Shown here piece after piece: positions 19,355 through 30,162 of a stretch of DNA of 64,000 nucleotides (positions within the stretch are counted from its first letter, which is position 1; the number at the start of each line of letters is the position of its first letter). Position numbers and translations under genes: made by a program. The notes beneath the pieces were generated by a model. It saw nothing but the letters and a program-made list of their open reading frames with translations, ran no database searches and was not told the origin of the DNA. This stretch comes from Hyphomicrobiaceae bacterium (GTDB taxonomy: Bacteria > Pseudomonadota > Alphaproteobacteria > Rhizobiales > Hyphomicrobiaceae). Where the stretch lies: contig JAEUMD010000008.1 in assembly GCA_016793635.1 (NCBI GenBank), positions 368,779 to 432,778 of the forward strand, in the 5' to 3' direction.

Positions 19355-20688
19355 GTGAACGAGCCGATCGGGTTGAAGCAGCAGGCCGAAATCGAGGCGA
19401 TGCTTGCCAAGGCCGCACCAGGGCAGGGGCGGCGGGTCCGACTCGGGCTGCTGTTGGCGGCGGCGGGCGTTGCGGCCGGCGCAGTGGTCTGGTGGCTCTA
19501 CCCGCAGGGCGGCGCAACGGTGCGCTATCGCACGGCGGCGGCGGCGCGCGGCGACCTCGTCGTGCTCGTGACGGCAACCGGATCGGTTCAGCCTATCAAG
19601 AAGGTCGACGTGTCGAGCGAGCTCTCCGGCACCATCCGCAAGGTTCACGTCGATTTCAATTCTCAGGTCGCGGCCGGCCAGGTCCTCGCCGAACTCGATA
19701 CGGACAAGCTGCAAGCCACCCTCGATAGCTCGCGGGCACGGCTGAACGCGGCGCAAGCGAAGGTGGAGGACACGCTCGCCAGCGTGCAGGAGAAGGAGAG
19801 TGATCTCACCCGCAAGCGCGCTCTGGCCGACCGGAAGATCACTTCGACGCTGAACTACGAGGTCGCCAAGTTCGCGTATGATCGCGCGGTTGCGGCCGTC
19901 GCCATCGCCAAGGCCGATGTTGGTGTCGCTCAGGCCGAGGTGACGCTTAACGAGACGAATCTTGCCAAGGCCAAGATCGTCTCGCCAATCGGCGGCGTCG
20001 TGCTGCAACGAAACGTCGATCCGGGCCAGACCGTCGCCGCGTCGCTGCAGGCGCCGATCCTGTTCTCGATCGCCGAGGACCTCAAGAAGATGGAAGTGCA
20101 GGTCAACGTCGACGAGGCGGACGTTGGCAGCGTCAAGCCTGGACAATCGGCATCGTTCACGGTGGACGCATACTCCGGCCGCCGCTTTCCGGCGACGATC
20201 CGCGACGTGCGCTATGCTTCCGAGACGATCCAAGGCGTCGTCACCTACAAGGCTGTTCTCAATGTCGACAACGCCGAGCTGCTGCTGCGGCCGGGCATGA
20301 CCGCGACCGCCGAGATCAAGGCCATGGAAATCACCGACGCGCTGCTGATTCCGAACCAGGCGCTCCGCTATTCGCCGCCCTCGGAGCAGCGCGAGCCGAA
20401 ACAGAGCCTGCTGCGCCAGTTGCTGCCACTGCCCGGCATTCCCCGCCAGCGGACGCAGCGCACGCGCGAAGAGGGTGCCCAGGGACAGCAGACCTTGTGG
20501 GTGCTGCGCGCGGGCGAGCCGGCCGCGCTCAAGGTCCGAACCGGCGAGAGCGACGGCAAGAGAACGGAAATTCGCGGCGGCGATCTCAAGGCTGGCGACG
20601 AGGTGATCCTCGGTCAAGCGCGCGGAACCAATGGCGAGAACAACGCAGGCGCGGGCGGCTCTCGCCGCAATGGCTCGGGAGGCGCGCA

Positions 20689-20692
<4 letters not shown>
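19355..20692 (+). CDS. MacA-like periplasmic adaptor (HlyD/RND family)
   Basis: A 445-residue membrane-fusion protein. One N-terminal transmembrane helix (about residues 26–45), then the lipoyl/barrel-sandwich half-motif near I-K-K-V-D-V-S-S-E-L-S-G-T-I, an alpha-hairpin (about 100–170, S-R-A-R-L-N-A-A-Q-A-K-V-E), the second lipoyl half ending in I-G-G-V-V-L-Q-R-N-V-D-P-G-Q-T, and a beta-barrel domain. It would bridge the ABC permease in the inner membrane to an outer-membrane channel. I chose the GTG at 19355 because GGAGGG precedes it; the frame opens earlier with a weak TTG. The stop overlaps the GTG of the ATPase gene. Confidence 0.9.
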
Positions 20693-21402
<710 letters not shown>

Positions 21403-21403
21403 G

Positions 21404-22609
21404 ATGCTGTTCGAGCAGATCCGATTGGCGCTGCAGGCGATCCGCCGCAACACGTTGCGCTCGCTGCTGACGGTGCTCGGCATCGTCATCGGCGTCGGCG
21501 CGGTGATCGCGATGGTGACGATCGGAAACGGCACGACCGCAAAGGTGACGGCCGACCTCGCCAAACTCGGCTCCAACCTTCTGTTCGTTCGCCCCGGCCA
21601 GTTCGGCCCCGGTCGCGCCAGCTCGGAAGCGAAGCCTTTCAACGCCCGCGACGTCGAGGCGATGCGGTCGCAGCTCACAGGTGTCAAGGGAGTCGCACCC
21701 GTCTCGCAGCAATCGGTCACGCTGGTCGCCGGCGCCGAAAGCCGCCTCACTCCGGTGATTGGAACGGAGAACGATTACTTCATCACGCAGGACTGGGCGC
21801 TGAAGTCCGGACGGCTCTTCCTCGAAAGCGAATCACGCGGCGGCGGCGCCGTGTGCATCGTCGGCGAGACGGTTCGCGACAAACTGTTCGCGGTACCCGA
21901 TCCCGAAGGGCGGCGCATGCGCGTCGGCGCGTTCTCGTGCGAGGTGATCGGAGTGCTCGAGGCGAAGGGTGAATCGAGCTTCGGCTCGGACCAGGACGAC
22001 ATCGTGGTCGTCCCGATCCGCACATATCAACGCCGCATCGCCGGCAACACCGACATCACGCGCATTCAGGTTTCCGCCGAAGACGGCGTCGATACCTCGG
22101 AAGTACAGAGCGACATCGAGCGTCTACTGCGCGAGCGCCGCCGCATCGCGGCCGGCAAGGAAGACGATTTCTCTGTCCGCGACATGAAGCAAATCGCCCA
22201 GACGACGACGGGCACCACGGCCATGCTGACCGGCCTGCTCGGCGCTGTGGCGGCGGTAAGCCTGCTGGTCGGCGGCATCGGCATTATGAACATCATGCTG
22301 GTGTCGGTGACGGAGCGTACCCGTGAGATCGGCATCCGCCTCGCCATCGGCGCGCTCGAGGGACAGGTACTTACGCAGTTCCTGGTCGAAGCCATGGTCC
22401 TGTCGCTGTTCGGTGGTCTGGTCGGCATCCTGCTCGGGCTCGGCCTCGCTGCCGGCGCGACATCGGCACTCGGCGTGCCCTTTCTCGTCGACCCCCAGAT
22501 CGTGCTCGTCGCCTTCCTGTTCTCGGCACTGGTCGGCGTCGTTTTCGGCTATTTCCCGGCCCGCCGCGCGGCGCAGCTCAACCCGATCGAGGCGCTGCGC
22601 CACGAGTGA
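21404..22609 (+). CDS. ABC transporter permease, MacB/FtsX type
   Basis: A 401-residue permease. One transmembrane helix near the N-terminus (about 17–40, L-L-T-V-L-G-I-V-I-G-V-G), a large periplasmic MacB_PCD domain (about 45–260), and three C-terminal helices of the FtsX domain (about 275–390), including the I-N-I-M-L-V-S-V-T-E-R-T-R-E-I-G-I-R coupling segment. It works with the ATPase and MacA-like adaptor directly upstream as a mechanotransmission exporter. No TolC gene is in the window, so the outer-membrane channel must be encoded elsewhere. Confidence 0.94.
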   Translation: MLFEQIRLALQAIRRNTLRSLLTVLGIVIGVGAVIAMVTIGNGTTAKVTADLAKLGSNLLFVRPGQFGPGRASSEAKPFNARDVEAMRSQLTGVKGVAPVSQQSVTLVAGAESRLTPVIGTENDYFITQDWALKSGRLFLESESRGGGAVCIVGETVRDKLFAVPDPEGRRMRVGAFSCEVIGVLEAKGESSFGSDQDDIVVVPIRTYQRRIAGNTDITRIQVSAEDGVDTSEVQSDIERLLRERRRIAAGKEDDFSVRDMKQIAQTTTGTTAMLTGLLGAVAAVSLLVGGIGIMNIMLVSVTERTREIGIRLAIGALEGQVLTQFLVEAMVLSLFGGLVGILLGLGLAAGATSALGVPFLVDPQIVLVAFLFSALVGVVFGYFPARRAAQLNPIEALRHE

Positions 22610-22750
22610 GGCCCGCCGGGTGTCGAAAGTGCATTCCCTGTCGCGCCGGGGCGCGAACCGCTCTATCAGTCACGGAGGCGCCGCCCCCACCCTGGGGCGC
22701 GAGGCCCGCCAAGGAGCGATGCTGACCACCCGAGCGACACGACATAACCC

Positions 22751-23809
22751 ATGAACAAGCCGACAGATTCCCGCCCCCAGAATGCCGACGACGGTTTAAA
22801 CGGACCCGTGCTGGTGACGGGCGCCGCTGGTTTCATCGGCATGCATGTGGCGCGCGCGCTCGCAGCGTCCGGCACGACGGTTGTCGGCGCCGACAACCTC
22901 AACACCTATTACGACCCACACCTCAAGGCGGCCCGCCTCGCCCAACTCGAGTCCGACCCGCGTTTTTCGTTCCGGCGCATCGATCTTGCCGACCGTCGCG
23001 AGACGGAGCGACTTTTCGCAGATGTCCGACCGCGCGTCGTCATCCACCTCGCGGCGCAGGCAGGTGTGCGCTACTCGCTGGAGAACCCGGCCGCCTACAT
23101 CGACTCCAATCTCGTAGCTTTCGCCAACATCCTCGAGGCCTGCCGGCACGGCGGAATTGCCCACCTCGTCTATGCCTCGTCGAGCTCCGTCTATGGCACC
23201 AACACGCGTATGCCATTCTCGGTGCACGACAACGTCGACCACCCCGTCAGCCTTTATGCAGCTACGAAGAAGTCGAACGAGCTGATGGCTCACACCTACA
23301 GCCATCTCTACGGCCTGCCGACCACGGGGCTACGCTTCTTCACGGTCTACGGCCCGTGGGGTCGACCCGACATGGCGCCCATGCTGTTTGCGAAAGCGAT
23401 CTTCGAGGATCGTCCGATCGAGGTTTTCAACGAAGGGCGCATGTCGCGGGACTTCACCTACATCGACGACATCGTCGAAGGTGTGGTGCGCGTGGCGCGC
23501 CACACGGCCACCCCGGCTCCGGACTACGACGCGGCGAACCCCGACCCTGGCCTGAGCTGGGCGCCCTACCGGATCTATAACATCGGCAACAACCAGCCGG
23601 TGGCCCTCATGGATTTCATAGCCACGCTCGAGGCGGCGATCGGCAAGCCCGCCCGCAAGATCATGCGGCCGATGCAGCCGGGCGACGTGCCGGCCACGTT
23701 CGCCGACATCGACGATCTCGCCCGCGACGTCGGCTTTCGCCCGGCAACGCCGCTCGACGTCGGGCTCGGTCGTTTCATCGCTTGGTATCGAGGCTACTAC
23801 GGGATGTGA
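22751..23809 (+). CDS. NAD-dependent UDP-glucuronate 4-epimerase-like protein
   Basis: A 352-residue short-chain dehydrogenase/epimerase. NAD motif G-A-A-G-F-I-G (about residues 22–28), S-S-S-V-Y-G with the catalytic Ser/Thr, and the Y-A-A-T-K-K catalytic Tyr–Lys pair. The C-terminal part (I-Y-N-I-G-N-N-Q-P-V and M-Q-P-G-D-V-P-A-T-F-A-D) matches the UDP-glucuronate 4-epimerase (LspL/CapI) branch, which makes UDP-galacturonate for LPS or capsule. GDP-mannose or UDP-glucose as substrate is less likely. Confidence 0.9.
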   Translation: MNKPTDSRPQNADDGLNGPVLVTGAAGFIGMHVARALAASGTTVVGADNLNTYYDPHLKAARLAQLESDPRFSFRRIDLADRRETERLFADVRPRVVIHLAAQAGVRYSLENPAAYIDSNLVAFANILEACRHGGIAHLVYASSSSVYGTNTRMPFSVHDNVDHPVSLYAATKKSNELMAHTYSHLYGLPTTGLRFFTVYGPWGRPDMAPMLFAKAIFEDRPIEVFNEGRMSRDFTYIDDIVEGVVRVARHTATPAPDYDAANPDPGLSWAPYRIYNIGNNQPVALMDFIATLEAAIGKPARKIMRPMQPGDVPATFADIDDLARDVGFRPATPLDVGLGRFIAWYRGYYGM

Positions 23810-23910
23810 CCCGACCAAATTTCAGGCTTGCGCGAAGCCACGACCGGAGGTCTCTTGGCGCTGTCGACACTTCCGGCCTCGACGAATTCAACTGACGCCC
23901 CAGGTTGCGC

Positions 23911-24264
23911 ATGAGACGATTTCTGGTTCTGCTGACGAGATTACCGGCGCGCCTGCTTGGTGCAGCCGCGCCGATCCTGCGGCTTCTCGCGGCCCTCGCG
24001 CTGCTCGCCGCCGTGATCTCATTCACCAGCGATTTCGTGCTTCAGCGGCCCTCGACGACGATGGCGACCTATTGGCAGGCGCTGTCTCCGGCGAGCTATG
24101 CCGCGTCCGCAAAGGCCGTCACCGCGTTCGCTGGGGAATGGCTCTGGACGCGCGTTCTCTCTGCACCGCTATCGCTGCCCGCCTACGTGCTGTTCGCCTC
24201 GCTCGGAATCATCTTGGGCATCGCTGGCCGCCGCCGCCGCCGCGTCGAGATCTATGTGAACTGA
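23911..24264 (+). CDS. Small hypothetical inner-membrane protein
   Basis: 117 residues, starting at the ATG at 23911 (a TTG two codons upstream is less likely). Two hydrophobic segments at about residues 14–38 and 83–105, then a basic R-R-R-R-R-V-E tail, suggest a two-helix protein with its C-terminus in the cytoplasm. No family recognised. It follows the epimerase after 101 bases and may be read from the same transcript. Confidence 0.55.
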   Translation: MRRFLVLLTRLPARLLGAAAPILRLLAALALLAAVISFTSDFVLQRPSTTMATYWQALSPASYAASAKAVTAFAGEWLWTRVLSAPLSLPAYVLFASLGIILGIAGRRRRRVEIYVN

Positions 24265-24318
24265 CGGGCCGGACGGAACCGGGCGCCGGCCGTACGTTCC
24301 GATCTCAAGATGCCGGTT

Positions 24319-25146
24319 TCAGCGCGGCTCCAAAAAATCGCTCAGGATGCCGAGAGCAACGAGAACGACCAACGCGGTCACCAGCGCAATGATGAGCCGC
24401 GCGTGCTTGCGGTTGAGTTCGCTCAGCTCCGCTTCCTCGACTGCGTGCATCTCCGGCGGCCCCTCGGCACGCAAGCCGAGCATCTTGCGCCGCGCGGAGC
24501 GGCGCACGCTGCCGCCATCGACCAGCGGCACCCCGGAACGGTGGGCGATCCGCTCGGCGATCTCGATGTAGGGCAGCGCCGGGTCTTCGTTCGCTTCGTT
24601 GATGTAGCCGAGCCGGACGATATCGCCGTTCTTTTTGACGACCCGAGCACCTTTCATCATCATCGGTGCCAGCGCACCGCCATAGACCTCCCGCCGCATC
24701 TCGACCGACGCGACGTCGGAATAGGCGAACTCGTTGGTCTCGAATTGCAGGATCGAAGTCAGTCCGCGCCCCTTCGGTAAGGTGACGCGCGCGCCCTTGA
24801 GACCAAGCTCGACCTCCGAGCGGATCGACGCCAGCGTCTCCACCAGCACGAGATAGATGACGATGGTGAAGGCGACGGCCAGCACGATGAGCCCGGTCGT
24901 CCCGGTCCAATAGCCGTGCATCAGCCGGCTGCCGATCATCGGCCCGAGGCTGACGTAGAACGGCAGCAGCAGCAGGAAGATGATCGAGAAGGCGAAGCGC
25001 CGGCCGCCGGTCGCTCCGTAGGTGATGTGTCCCGCCGCATTCGGCGCCGGTGGCGCGCGTTCGTAGTCGTCTCCGAACGCCGTCGGCATCGCCGGGCCGG
25101 GGAGTGGCGAAGCGCTTGCCGCCGTTTCGGTATTGGCGCTCGACAT
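24319..25146 (-). CDS. Hypothetical membrane protein, 275 residues
   Basis: Unrecognised. From the ATG at 25146, which has GGAGGG a few bases upstream (an in-frame ATG at 25179 is an alternative). Two adjacent transmembrane helices at about residues 50–75 and 82–107, a cytoplasmic domain of about 120 residues with a PH-like beta pattern (repeated short strands such as V-T-L-P-K-G, S-I-L-Q-F-E-T-N-E-F-A-Y), and a third helix near the C-terminus (L-I-I-A-L-V-T-A-L-V-V-L). That layout resembles bacterial PH-domain membrane proteins, but this is only a shape argument. Confidence 0.6.
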   Translation of the reverse strand: MSSANTETAASASPLPGPAMPTAFGDDYERAPPAPNAAGHITYGATGGRRFAFSIIFLLLLPFYVSLGPMIGSRLMHGYWTGTTGLIVLAVAFTIVIYLVLVETLASIRSEVELGLKGARVTLPKGRGLTSILQFETNEFAYSDVASVEMRREVYGGALAPMMMKGARVVKKNGDIVRLGYINEANEDPALPYIEIAERIAHRSGVPLVDGGSVRRSARRKMLGLRAEGPPEMHAVEEAELSELNRKHARLIIALVTALVVLVALGILSDFLEPR

Positions 25147-25324
25147 CCCTTCGCCCTCCCGCTGAAATTCTGCATTCACGCCGCCGAGCTTGCCCGCGGC
25201 ACAATCGACGGTCGCGCGCCCTCGACATTCGTTCGCGGAAAATTGAGGCGCTTATCGGTGCCACGACAACCCGCGTGGGCTTATTATACGCGAAAGTTCC
25301 CGACAACGCGCAACCGGTGCCAGA

Positions 25325-25975
25325 ATGCTGTTCTCGCGATGGAAAGCAGCCAGATTCGCTGCGACGGCTCCCCTCGCCGGCAGAGCAACCCCGATCCGCA
25401 CGGCCGACCGTCACTACGTCTTCGACCGTCCGCTCCAGGGCGATTACCCCGAGGGAACCGCTCGGGCGATGTTCGGCCTTGGCTGCTTCTGGGGAGCAGA
25501 GCGCAAATTCTGGCAGCTCGGCGACGGCATCTGGATCACCGCGGTCGGCTACGCCGGCGGCGCAACGCCGAACGCCACTTACGAGGAGGTCTGCACCGGT
25601 CACACCGGCCACAATGAGGTGGTGCTCGTCGTCTACCACCCCGGCACGATCCCCTACGGCCGCCTGCTCAAGACGTTCTGGGAGGGGCACGATCCGACCC
25701 AGGGCATGCGCCAGGGCAACGACTTCGGCGCTCAGTACCGCTCCGGCATCTACGTGTTCGACGAGGACCAGCGCACGTTGGCCGAAGCCTCCCGCGACAC
25801 CTATCAGCGGGCGATTTCGGCACGCGGGTTCGGTCGCATCACGACCGAAATCCTCCCGGCACCCGCCTTTTATTTTGCCGAGGGCGAGCATCAGCAGTAC
25901 CTCGCCAAGGTTCCCCATGGCTATTGCGGCAACCGCGGCACCGGCATCCCATGTCCGTTACCCACACGGGGATGA
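25325..25975 (+). CDS. msrA: Peptide methionine-S-sulfoxide reductase
   Basis: A 216-residue MsrA. The catalytic Cys54 is in G-C-F-W-G-A-E-R, followed by the family's [13 protein letters not shown] and W-E-G-H-D-P-T-Q-G segments. Recycling cysteines sit in the C-terminal [12 protein letters not shown]. It reduces S-methionine sulfoxide in proteins with thioredoxin. The first ~30 residues precede the usual domain and could be a weak export signal, but I would not insist. Confidence 0.96.
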   Translation: MLFSRWKAARFAATAPLAGRATPIRTADRHYVFDRPLQGDYPEGTARAMFGLGCFWGAERKFWQLGDGIWITAVGYAGGATPNATYEEVCTGHTGHNEVVLVVYHPGTIPYGRLLKTFWEGHDPTQGMRQGNDFGAQYRSGIYVFDEDQRTLAEASRDTYQRAISARGFGRITTEILPAPAFYFAEGEHQQYLAKVPHGYCGNRGTGIPCPLPTRG

Positions 25976-26131
25976 GGCACATCCGATCGCGCCGCGCCTG
26001 ACGCACCGCCTCGAAAAAAATATACCGGTGCGCTCCCCCGGACGCCGCTGGACACCGCTCGCGTTTTCATCGAAGCCGATTGCGCAGCGGCCGCAACGTG
26101 CCGCCGCTGCGAACATGGCGTGGAGCCCGGC

Positions 26132-26794
26132 ATGCTGGAGCAACCGACGGCGCGACTCGATGCAGTGCGCCTCGACGGTTTGATCGAGGCGCTTGCGCGA
26201 GATGGCTACGCCGTCGCCCCGGGCCTGTTCGACTTCGGACTGGTGGACCGTCTCCTGGCGGCGGCGGAGCTCCGCGAAAGCTCCGGTGCGCTGGCGCGCG
26301 CCGCCATCGGCCGCGAGGCCGGGCGAAACCTCGAAACGGGCGTTCGCAACGTCGAAGCCTGCTGGCTCGACAGCTCAGACACCGCAGAGGCGGAGTTTCT
26401 CAACCTCGCCGAGCAGGTTCGCGTGTCGATCAACCGCCGCCTGTTCCTGGGACTGTTCGAGTTCGAGGCGCAGCTCCTCGTCTACCCGCCGGGCGGATAC
26501 TACAAGCGCCACCTGGACAGCTTCGCCGGCGCGCGCAACCGCATCGTCTCTCTCGTGGCCTACCTCAACCGCGATTGGAAGGAGGGTGATGGTGGGGAGC
26601 TCGACATTTGGCGCACACCCACCGACGAGGGAGCGCCGGCCGTCACGGTGGCTCCGTGCGCCGGGACGATCGTGTTGATGCTGTCGGAGGAGATACCGCA
26701 CGCGGTTCGCCCCTCGGCCGCCGTCCGTCGCGTCATCGCCGGCTGGTTCCGCGTGAACGCGTCGGCGTCCGGCCGCGTGGACCCTGCCCGCTGA
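26132..26794 (+). CDS. 2-oxoglutarate/Fe(II)-dependent oxygenase (prolyl 4-hydroxylase-like)
   Basis: A 220-residue dioxygenase of the P4Hc/SM-20 group. The iron triad is visible as His127 and Asp129 (Y-K-R-H-L-D-S) and His190 (I-P-H-A-V), and Arg200 (V-R-R-V-I) fits the 2-oxoglutarate carboxylate site. I prefer the ATG at 26132 over the GTG at 26120 because a GGAG lies seven bases before it. Members hydroxylate prolines or other protein/small-molecule targets; this one's substrate is unknown. Not obviously linked to neighbours. Confidence 0.88.
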   Translation: MLEQPTARLDAVRLDGLIEALARDGYAVAPGLFDFGLVDRLLAAAELRESSGALARAAIGREAGRNLETGVRNVEACWLDSSDTAEAEFLNLAEQVRVSINRRLFLGLFEFEAQLLVYPPGGYYKRHLDSFAGARNRIVSLVAYLNRDWKEGDGGELDIWRTPTDEGAPAVTVAPCAGTIVLMLSEEIPHAVRPSAAVRRVIAGWFRVNASASGRVDPAR

Positions 26795-26813
26795 GCGCGG
26801 CGACTGCTCCGCC

Positions 26814-28286
26814 CTATTGGCCCTGCCCCGAAGCCGCGTCGTCGGCCGGACCGTCGCCGTTCGCGGCGGTTGCGCCATCGCCCGCCTGCACTTCAGGTAT
26901 CGGCTCGGAACGCTTCTCGCCGGAGATGTCGATAATGTGGTGCGACGCCTCGATGCTGGTGCGGACAAGCTCGGCTTCGTCACGGACCACGGTTCCCGCG
27001 CCGGCGTTGATTACCACGCGGCATTCGCTCGGAAGATCGGCGAGTGTCAGCGGCGGCTTGGGTGGCGGCGGCTTGTAGCCGGGAGGCGGCGGTGTCTTCG
27101 GACGGGTGAGCAGCGCGAACCAATCGTCGAGTTCTTTCCCGCAACCATCCTCGGCCTTTACCGGCGCCTGCGCGCGGCAGCCCTCGACACCCCTCGGGCA
27201 AGCCATGCGGACGTGGAAGTGATAGTGGTGCCCATAGTACGGGCGCACCTTCGCCAGCCAGGCGCGATCAGGGCCCGTTGCCTCGCACATCGCCTTCTTG
27301 ATGGCGGGATGGACCAGAATACGCTCCACGTCGGGATTGAGCGCTGCGCGGCGCACCACCAGCACGTGCTCGTCGGTGAACACCTCGCGGTTGATCGACG
27401 TCGGGCCGGAGATCATCGAGGTTGCAGAAAGCGTCTCACGCTCCTTCTCCGACAACCGCCGGTCGGGCATGGGCGTGAACCAGATGTCGGCGTCGAGCCC
27501 GATCTGATGGCTCGCGTGTCCGGTCAACATCGGCCCGCCGCGTGCCTGCGAAATGTCGCCAACCAGAAGCCCCGGCCAGCCATCCTTTTCCTTCGCCTCG
27601 CGGGCCAGTTGCTCGAGCGCGGCGATGAGCTTGGGATGGCCCCAATTGCGGTTGCGCGACAAACGCATGACCTGCCACGCGGGGCCGTCGATCGGCAGCG
27701 CTTCGCCGCCCGAGAGACAGCCCCGCGAGTAATAGCCGATCGAGCGAGCGCCGAGCGGAGCCGCCGCCGTCTTGGCTCCTCCGAACAGAAGCTTGGCCGG
27801 GACGAGTTGGGCTTTCTCCGCCTTGTCCTTTACGTCCGGCTTGGCGGCCGGGAGTGGCGGGGTCGCCCCGGTCGCAGCCTCGGGCTTTGCAACCGCCGGG
27901 GGCGGCCCGGCGGGCTTCACATTCGCCTCGATCAGCGCGCCGATCTGATCGCCTGGAGCAGGGCCGTTGGCCTCTGCGAGAGCCGGGCGCGGAGCCGGAG
28001 CCGGTACGGCGGCAGTGGGCGTGTCACCGGCATCGTTCGTGGCGGCTCCCCAGCGATCGCGCAAACTCGCGCCGAACTCTGCGACCCGGTCGCTGGCTTG
28101 CTCCGACTGTGTGGCATCAGAAGCTGGAGATGCTTGGGGCGCGGCTCCCGTCACCGCAGACAGTGTTTCGGCGCGCGCGGACGGCACGGGCACGAACAGG
28201 ATCGACGCGCTCCCGCCCGCGGCGCCGAGCATCAGCACCGTCGCCGCCAACTGGCCGACACGAACGATCAGCCGTGCCCCGCTCAT
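26814..28286 (-). CDS. mepA: Penicillin-insensitive murein endopeptidase
   Basis: A 490-residue M74 peptidase, much longer than the ~270-residue E. coli enzyme. After an N-terminal signal/anchor (about 12–40) comes a proline/alanine-rich linker of ~150 residues, then the catalytic domain with G-H-A-S-H-Q-I-G-L-D-A-D-I-W, and H-H-Y-H-F-H-V-R-M (zinc and active-site His/Asp). It cleaves D-Ala–meso-DAP cross-links in peptidoglycan. A second Pro-rich segment and an acidic tail follow. The linker may let it reach through the envelope. Confidence 0.93.
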   Translation of the reverse strand: MSGARLIVRVGQLAATVLMLGAAGGSASILFVPVPSARAETLSAVTGAAPQASPASDATQSEQASDRVAEFGASLRDRWGAATNDAGDTPTAAVPAPAPRPALAEANGPAPGDQIGALIEANVKPAGPPPAVAKPEAATGATPPLPAAKPDVKDKAEKAQLVPAKLLFGGAKTAAAPLGARSIGYYSRGCLSGGEALPIDGPAWQVMRLSRNRNWGHPKLIAALEQLAREAKEKDGWPGLLVGDISQARGGPMLTGHASHQIGLDADIWFTPMPDRRLSEKERETLSATSMISGPTSINREVFTDEHVLVVRRAALNPDVERILVHPAIKKAMCEATGPDRAWLAKVRPYYGHHYHFHVRMACPRGVEGCRAQAPVKAEDGCGKELDDWFALLTRPKTPPPPGYKPPPPKPPLTLADLPSECRVVINAGAGTVVRDEAELVRTSIEASHHIIDISGEKRSEPIPEVQAGDGATAANGDGPADDAASGQGQ

Positions 28287-28363
28287 TCGCCCTCCGCCGA
28301 GCCTCCGTGGACGTCACTGCCGCCGGTCACCGCCGCCGCGACCGGACCGTGCGATATTTACCC

Positions 28364-29218
28364 TTATTCGCTGCTTTGACCAAATTTGGATGGCGCGGAC
28401 CGATCCGTACTCGGCTTACCAAGAAACGGAACCATCAGACTCCAGCCGAGCCGCGCCGGCTCATCCGTCTGATACTCGGCGAGGCCGATACGCATGGCGA
28501 TGTGCCCGCCTTCGGGCTCGGCCGTATATGTCCGGAACATTCGGTCCCAGATCGACAGATTGAAGCCGTAGTTGCTGTCGTGCTCGTGCCGCGACACGGA
28601 ATGGTGCACGCGATGAACGTCGGGCGTGACGATGGCAAGGCGTAACCAACGGTCGAGGGACCGCGGTAAGGCGATGTTGGAGTGGTTGAACATCGCGAGG
28701 GCGTTGAGAATGACCTCGAACACCAGGACCGCCTCGGGCGAGGCCCCGAGCGCTATGACGCAGGCGATCTTCCAAAGCATCGACAGGGCGATCTCCAGCG
28801 GGTGGAACCGCAGCGCAGTCGTGACGTCGATGTCGCGATCGGCGTGATGCATGCGATGCATGCGCCAGAGTAGCGGGACCTTGTGAGCCGCGAGATGCTG
28901 CAGCCAGATCGCGAAGTCGAGTGCAACGACCGCCACCAGCCCCTCGAGCCATACGGGCCAACCGATCTGGTTGAGCACGCCCCAGCCATTGCGCTCCGCT
29001 ACAACGGCCGCCGCCACCGCCGCGATCGGAACGACGAATGCTGCCATCGCCCGCACCACCGCGCTGTCGATCACGATGATGGCGAAGTTCGTCAGCCAAC
29101 GCTGCCGGCGTGGCAGTGTGAGCTTGCGCTTTGGGATCAGCACCTCGGCCACCGCCATGACGGCGAAGATTCCGATGAAGACACCGAGGCGAATAAAGAC
29201 ATCTCCAAATTCCGGCAT
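28364..29218 (-). CDS. Sterol desaturase / fatty acid hydroxylase family protein
   Basis: A 284-residue integral membrane di-iron oxygenase. The histidine boxes are present: H-L-A-A-H (about residue 107), H-R-M-H-H (about 120) and H-R-V-H-H plus H-E-H-D after about residue 208. Four hydrophobic segments flank them. Relatives hydroxylate or desaturate lipids such as hopanoids, ornithine lipids or carotenoids. No pathway neighbour narrows the substrate. Confidence 0.9.
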   Translation of the reverse strand: MPEFGDVFIRLGVFIGIFAVMAVAEVLIPKRKLTLPRRQRWLTNFAIIVIDSAVVRAMAAFVVPIAAVAAAVVAERNGWGVLNQIGWPVWLEGLVAVVALDFAIWLQHLAAHKVPLLWRMHRMHHADRDIDVTTALRFHPLEIALSMLWKIACVIALGASPEAVLVFEVILNALAMFNHSNIALPRSLDRWLRLAIVTPDVHRVHHSVSRHEHDSNYGFNLSIWDRMFRTYTAEPEGGHIAMRIGLAEYQTDEPARLGWSLMVPFLGKPSTDRSAPSKFGQSSE

Positions 29219-29378
29219 CGGGCTCGAGTTTCCTTTCCGATGGTTCCGAGGTCAGGCGCGCCGGCCGATATTACCGCAACCGGCGCCTACCCGCCGGCCA
29301 TGCGACACAATGCGATTGCCACGCCCCTCGGGAACTGACACTCGAATTCCCATCGAGCCAACACAACGTGACGACGAC

Positions 29379-30062
29379 ATGAGTGAAACTCCGTTCGACT
29401 TCTCCCGGCTTCTGGAAACCGAGCCTACGGGCCGCGCGATCGCGCGGGTCATCCTGGCACATGGCGCCGGTGCCCCGATGACAAGCCCCTTCATGGAGCA
29501 GATGGCGGCCCTGCTTGCCATTCGCGGCATCGCCGTCACCCGCTTCGAGTTCTCCTATATGGCGGCGCGACGCACCGGCGGCAAACGGCGCCCGCCCCCG
29601 AAAGCCGAAACGCTCGTTCCCGAGTATGCCGCGGCGGTGGCCGCGATCATCGAAAGGGATGGAACGCACGCGCTTCCCCTTCTCGTCGGCGGCAAGTCCA
29701 TGGGTGGCAGGGTCGCGAGCCTCGCGGCAGACGAGCTCCACCGGGGCGGCCTCCTTGCTGGGGTGTTCGCGCTCGGCTACCCGTTTCATCCGCCAGGGAT
29801 GCCCGATAAGTTGCGCACCGGCCATCTCGAAGCGCTTTCCGCGCCGATGCTGATCGTCCAAGGCGAGCGCGATCCTTTCGGCTCACGCGATGAGGTCGAG
29901 GCTTTGCGACTTTCGCCAACGATCTCGCTCATGTGGGCGCCGGACGGCGACCACGACCTCGGCCCGCGCGGCGGCAAGGGCTTCACACGGCGCGGCAATA
30001 TGGAAGCCGCGGCAGACGCGCTCGCGGCGTTTGCCGGTCGCATCGCGGACGAGCGCACCTGA
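29379..30062 (+). CDS. Alpha/beta-hydrolase (KANL3/Tex30-like)
   Basis: A 227-residue alpha/beta-hydrolase. I-L-A-H-G-A-G-A-P-M near residue 26 supplies the oxyanion region, Ser107 lies in the nucleophile elbow G-G-K-S-M-G-G-R, and the closing G-D-H-D-L holds the likely catalytic His. The ATG at 29379 matches the beginning of the domain; the frame is open upstream but that part lies over a different region. Function is probably esterase or hydrolase; substrate unknown. Confidence 0.85.
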   Translation: MSETPFDFSRLLETEPTGRAIARVILAHGAGAPMTSPFMEQMAALLAIRGIAVTRFEFSYMAARRTGGKRRPPPKAETLVPEYAAAVAAIIERDGTHALPLLVGGKSMGGRVASLAADELHRGGLLAGVFALGYPFHPPGMPDKLRTGHLEALSAPMLIVQGERDPFGSRDEVEALRLSPTISLMWAPDGDHDLGPRGGKGFTRRGNMEAAADALAAFAGRIADERT

Positions 30063-30162
30063 TCCGGTCAATTCCGGTTCGACGAAGTTCCGCTATGATC
30101 CTTGCGAAGCGGGCGGGACGTAATCCACCGGCACAGCGGCCCGCATAGGCGCGAGCAGAGAC